This document shows positions 5,527 to 8,505 of a stretch of DNA of 8,505 nt, one piece after another (within the stretch, counting starts at the first letter, position 1; each line of letters opens with the position of its first letter). Under the pieces are notes generated by a model, which was given only the letters and a program-made list of their open reading frames with translations, did not search any database and was not told the origin of the DNA. The position numbers and the translations under genes are program-made. The DNA comes from Deltaproteobacteria bacterium. Lineage in GTDB: Bacteria > Myxococcota_A > UBA9160 > UBA4427. The stretch spans positions 1-8,505 of the forward strand of contig DRKE01000259.1 in the NCBI GenBank assembly GCA_011051925.1. Direction: 5' to 3'.

Positions 5527-8322
5527 TCAGTCGGAACAGGGCGTCACCCGGACGGCACAGAACTTGAACTCGGGGATCTTTCCATCGGGATCGAGTTCGT
5601 CGAGGGTCAGCAGGTTCGCCGCCGCTTCCCGGAAGTGGAACGGCACGAAGACCGAACCCCGATTCTCCCGGGTCGTCACCCGGACGGCGAGACGGATGCG
5701 TCCGCGCCGGCTTTCGATCTCGACACGATCCCCATCGACGACGCCGAGGTCAGCCGCATCCGAGGGATGGAGCACCGCGAAAGCCTCCGGCTCGATCGCA
5801 TCGAGCGCCCGGGTCCGTCGCGTCATCGCGCCGGTATGCCAATGCTCGAGCAGTCGCCCGGTATTCAGCACGTAGGGATAGGCTTCGTCCGGCAGCTCCG
5901 GTGCTGCCGCCCAGTCGGCTGGAACGAGCCTCGCCCGACCCGTTTCCGTCGGGAAGCGGTCCCCGAAGAGCACGACCGGTCCCTCCTGCCCTTCCGGATC
6001 GGGATTCGGCCAGAGCTTGCCGGCCGGACCGAGGTTGTCGTGTCTGAGCGTCGAATAGGCCGAGGTCAGGCTCGCGAACTCGGCGAAGATCTCGTCCACC
6101 GACCGGTAGGCCATGGGCAGACCGATCCGATTGGAAAGATCCTGGATGATCTCCCAATCGAGGCGCGCCTCGCCCGGCAATTCGAGGACGGATCGGCCGA
6201 GCTGGACCCGCCGATCCGTATTCGTGTACGATCCGTCCTTCTCGAGATAGGCGCTCGCCGGCAGGACCACGTCGGCGAACTCCGCGGTCTCCGTCAGGAA
6301 GATGTCCTGGACGACCAGGAAATCCAGGTTGGACAGCGCCTTCCGGACCTTGTTCGTGTTGGGATCGGACAGGAAGGGGTTCTCGCCCATGATGACCATC
6401 CCGCGCACACGCCCGTCGAGCGCCGCCTGCGTCGTTTCGACGACGGTCAGTCCTGCCTCCGGAGACAGCGCCCGCCCCCAGGCCGCCTCGAATTTCGCTC
6501 GGACGGCGGGATCCGTGACCGCCTGGTAGTCGGGATAGACCATCGGAATCAGGCCGACATCACTCGCCCCCTGGACGTTGTTCTGTCCTCGCAGTGGATG
6601 AAGACCGGTCCCGGGCCGACCCACGTTCCCCGTGATGAGCGCGAGCGAGATCAGGCAACGCGCATTGTCCGTACCGTGGACGTGCTGCGAGATCCCCATT
6701 CCCCAGAACACGATCGCCGTTTTCGCGCGACCGAAGATCCGCGCGACTTCCCGGATCGTCCCGGCCTCCACGCCGCAGACCTTCGAGATCCTCTCCGGTC
6801 GATAGTCAGCCACCCTTTCACGCAGGGCTTCGAAATTCGAGGTCCGCGACGACACGAACGCCTCGTCGACGAGCCCCTCCTCGATGATGACCTGCATCAT
6901 GGCGTTGTAGAAGGCCACGTCGGTTCCGGGCTTGATCCGGCAATGGTGATCCGCGTGATCGGCGATCGCCTCCCGACGTGGATCGACGACGATCAGCCGG
7001 GTTCCCGCCTTCCTCGCCTGTTTGAAGAACGTGGCCGCGACCGGGTGGTTCGACGTCGTGTTCGACCCCGCCACGAGGATGACCTCGGCATTCGCCACGT
7101 CGCCGTAGGTCGTCGTCACCGCCCCGCTGCCGATCGACTCGAGAAGCGCCGCCACGCTCGACGCATGACAGAGCCGAGTACAATGATCGACGTTGTTCGT
7201 ACCCAGTCCCGCCCGGATCAACTTCTGGAAGAGGTAGGCCTCCTCGTTCGAACACTTGGCGCTTCCGAAGCCGGCCAGGGCGTCTCCACCGGACTCCTCC
7301 CGGATCCGAACCAGGTTCGAAGCGACGAGATCGAGCGCCTCGTCCCAGCTCGCCTCGCGAAAGGCCGGCAGCACCTCGTCGTAGTCGACGATCCCACCCG
7401 GCTTTCGCCGACCGTCGTATTCCCCACGCACGTCCGAAGACAGGGGACCCTTGGGATAGGCCGTCTTCCTGCGGATCAGCGGACGGGTCAGGCGCTGGGG
7501 ATGAGCCGAGTAGTCCCAGCCATAACGCCCCTTCACGCAGAGCCGACCCTGGCTGGCCGTGTCGTGTCGACCCTCGGCGAAGACGATCGCGTTCCGGCTC
7601 CGATCGACATGGTAGGTCAGCCCGCAGCCGACCCCGCAATAGGGGCAGACCGAATCGACCTTCTCGAGGCGCGCTTCCGACCGAAGGGGCAGACCCAGGG
7701 ATCGGTCGACGAGCGCGCCCGTCGGACAGACCGAGGCACACTCGCCACAGGCAACGCAGGTGCTCTCGCCCATCGGCACGTCCAGGTCGAAGGCAATCCG
7801 GGTTCCGGCTCCCTTTCCGGTCCGCCCGAGGACCTCGTTTCCCTGGACGTCGTTGCAGGCGCGGATACAGCGGTCACAGAGGATGCAGGCCTGGTGGTCG
7901 ACGCGGATCACCTTCGAGCTGTCATCTTCCGCTCGGACACGATCCGAAGGGAAGCTCGTCCCGTCGCGGTGGTATCGGCGTGACAGAGCGAGGAGTTCGT
8001 CGTCGCCGAAAGCGGCTTCGCGACGACTGGAATCGGAGGGGCCGGGTTGATCGGACATCAACAGCTCCGTGAGCATCGCGCGATGTCGTTCCAGTTCTTC
8101 GGTCCGCGTCCGGACCTCCATTCCCGGTTGGCATTCCCGGACGCAGGCCGCCGCCTTCACCCGTTCTCCGACGTCGACGACGCACATCCGGCAGACCCCC
8201 ACCGGCGCCAACCCGGGTGAATGGCAAAGAACGGGAATCTCGATGCCTGCGGCGCGTGCGGCATCGAGAATCGTTTCGCCTGCCCTCGCCTCGATCTCGA
8301 CTCCGTCGATCCGCAATCTCAT
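5527..8322 (-). CDS. fdhA: Molybdopterin formate dehydrogenase alpha subunit with N-terminal iron-sulfur domains
   Basis: This 931-residue protein interconverts formate and CO2 in the cytoplasm; there is no signal peptide. Domains in order: a [2Fe-2S] ferredoxin-like domain with Cys33, Cys44, Cys47 and Cys60; a degenerate linker at about 80-120 where relatives carry a His/Cys3 [4Fe-4S] site but no such ligands are present; a double [4Fe-4S] ferredoxin domain (Cys146/149/152/156 and Cys189/192/195/199); the pterin-enzyme cluster CPYCGVGC (226-233) plus Cys262 in LCVKG, with Lys264; and the bis-MGD catalytic region. The active-site metal ligand is Cys385 next to His386 in HCTRLCHASSVA (the selenocysteine position in E. 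coli FdhF), and Arg578 in PLRGQNNVQG matches the conserved substrate arginine. The pterin-binding C-terminus spans about 817-928. ATG 8322 was chosen because MRLRIDGVEI starts the ferredoxin fold, GAGGG lies seven bases upstream, and it overlaps the preceding stop as ATGA. Mo versus W is not decidable. Confidence 0.92.
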   Translation of the reverse strand: MRLRIDGVEIEARAGETILDAARAAGIEIPVLCHSPGLAPVGVCRMCVVDVGERVKAAACVRECQPGMEVRTRTEELERHRAMLTELLMSDQPGPSDSSRREAAFGDDELLALSRRYHRDGTSFPSDRVRAEDDSSKVIRVDHQACILCDRCIRACNDVQGNEVLGRTGKGAGTRIAFDLDVPMGESTCVACGECASVCPTGALVDRSLGLPLRSEARLEKVDSVCPYCGVGCGLTYHVDRSRNAIVFAEGRHDTASQGRLCVKGRYGWDYSAHPQRLTRPLIRRKTAYPKGPLSSDVRGEYDGRRKPGGIVDYDEVLPAFREASWDEALDLVASNLVRIREESGGDALAGFGSAKCSNEEAYLFQKLIRAGLGTNNVDHCTRLCHASSVAALLESIGSGAVTTTYGDVANAEVILVAGSNTTSNHPVAATFFKQARKAGTRLIVVDPRREAIADHADHHCRIKPGTDVAFYNAMMQVIIEEGLVDEAFVSSRTSNFEALRERVADYRPERISKVCGVEAGTIREVARIFGRAKTAIVFWGMGISQHVHGTDNARCLISLALITGNVGRPGTGLHPLRGQNNVQGASDVGLIPMVYPDYQAVTDPAVRAKFEAAWGRALSPEAGLTVVETTQAALDGRVRGMVIMGENPFLSDPNTNKVRKALSNLDFLVVQDIFLTETAEFADVVLPASAYLEKDGSYTNTDRRVQLGRSVLELPGEARLDWEIIQDLSNRIGLPMAYRSVDEIFAEFASLTSAYSTLRHDNLGPAGKLWPNPDPEGQEGPVVLFGDRFPTETGRARLVPADWAAAPELPDEAYPYVLNTGRLLEHWHTGAMTRRTRALDAIEPEAFAVLHPSDAADLGVVDGDRVEIESRRGRIRLAVRVTTRENRGSVFVPFHFREAAANLLTLDELDPDGKIPEFKFCAVRVTPCSD

Positions 8323-8505
8323 CGGAGGGCCCTCATCGGCCACGGACCCGGCCGCATCCGGCTCGTGGAAAGCGAGAAGCTCTTCGCGGCGTCGCTGGCG
8401 ACCGCGCACTTCCGGTCTGGCCCCAGCCCGAAACGATCCGCCAGATCCGCAAGGAGCGCCTCGGGAAGCGTCCCATCCGCATGCCAACCCCTGGCGAGAT
8501 TGTAG
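8319..8505 (-). CDS. C-terminal fragment of a putative aldehyde:ferredoxin oxidoreductase-like protein (cut by right window edge)
   Basis: The minus strand is open from the right edge to TGA at 8319-8321, giving 61 visible residues with strong G/C third-position bias. The segment YNLARGWHADGTLPEALLADLADRFGL (first 27 residues) resembles the conserved end of tungsten aldehyde:ferredoxin oxidoreductases, where YYxxRGWDxxGxPTxxxLxxLGL closes the C-terminal domain. About 34 further residues, low in recognisable motifs, extend past that point, longer than the usual end. If the assignment holds, the enzyme would interconvert aldehydes and carboxylic acids using a tungsten bis-pterin and one [4Fe-4S] cluster, all outside the window. 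The stop overlaps the formate dehydrogenase start as ATGA, so the two are almost certainly one transcription and translation unit. The family call rests on one short motif; another protein family is possible. Confidence 0.5.
   Translation of the reverse strand, partial: YNLARGWHADGTLPEALLADLADRFGLGPDRKCAVASDAAKSFSLSTSRMRPGPWPMRALR
8325..8334. promoter_or_regulatory. Ribosome binding site of the formate dehydrogenase within a perfect 10-bp palindrome
   Basis: GAGGGCCCTC reads the same on both strands; the minus-strand GAGGG (8330-8334) is the Shine-Dalgarno site, seven bases from the ATG at 8322. The site lies inside the end of the upstream gene, so ribosomes finishing that gene would pass directly over it. 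The stem it could form on RNA is short, so any effect on translation is speculative. Confidence 0.4.

Noticed and set aside
3983..5875. 630-codon plus-strand open frame opposite the CoA ligase and the end of the formate dehydrogenase
   Set aside because: It spans two well-supported minus-strand genes and the gap between them, and shows no recognisable domain; an antisense shadow.
5635..7983. 782-codon plus-strand open frame opposite the formate dehydrogenase
   Set aside because: The opposite strand encodes all cluster ligands and active-site motifs of formate dehydrogenase; the plus-strand product is Arg/Asp/His-rich without motifs.
8323..8487. N-terminal extension of the formate dehydrogenase to ATG 8487
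   Set aside because: The added 55 residues match no domain, have poorer third-position G/C bias than the overlapping frame, and that other frame encodes a motif-bearing C-terminus ending in ATGA at the chosen start.

Overview
The window is GC-rich chromosomal DNA, densely coding and strongly biased to G or C at third codon positions. It carries aerobic acyl-CoA metabolism enzymes, a luciferase-like (possibly F420-dependent) oxidoreductase and a molybdenum/tungsten formate dehydrogenase. This combination fits a free-living high-GC bacterium with broad catabolic ability, such as Myxococcota, Binatota, Actinomycetota or a proteobacterium. The exported protein at the left edge has a short Sec/lipoprotein-type signal, which leans towards a Gram-negative host. 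The phylum cannot be fixed from this sequence alone. I see no mobile elements, CRISPR, tRNA or rRNA.

Layout, left to right. (1) On the minus strand, cut by the left edge (<1..400), is the N-terminal part of an exported transglutaminase-like protein. (2) A 127-bp divergent gap (401..527) contains a 17-bp imperfect palindrome and a possible extended -10. (3) A tight plus-strand operon follows: an acyl-CoA dehydrogenase (528..1709), an acyl-CoA-dehydrogenase-fold flavin monooxygenase-like protein (1706..2878, GTGA overlap) and a luciferase-like monooxygenase-family oxidoreductase (2881..3870). (4) Converging on it, with an 8-bp overlap of the two stop regions, is a minus-strand AMP-forming acyl-CoA synthetase (3863..5434). 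(5) Behind a 92-bp gap lies a minus-strand formate dehydrogenase alpha subunit (5527..8322). (6) Its start overlaps by ATGA the stop of an upstream gene cut by the right edge (8319..>8505). The visible 61 residues of that gene resemble the C-terminus of a tungsten aldehyde:ferredoxin oxidoreductase.

How the genes may work together (inference). The ligase can activate a carboxylic acid to its CoA thioester. The plus-strand operon supplies one dehydrogenation (acyl-CoA dehydrogenase) and two candidate redox or oxygenation steps (group D-like flavoprotein and luciferase-like protein), as in degradation of branched, cyclic, terpenoid or steroid-like acids. The right-hand pair would interconvert aldehyde and acid and formate and CO2, sharing low-potential electrons. 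The most notable molecular points are three. The acyl-CoA dehydrogenase appears to have its catalytic glutamate at the isovaleryl-CoA dehydrogenase position. The formate dehydrogenase lacks the His/Cys ligands of one N-terminal iron-sulfur cluster. The putative aldehyde oxidoreductase and formate dehydrogenase are translationally coupled. I see no clearly new kind of system; the AOR-like/FDH/ligase arrangement is the best lead.
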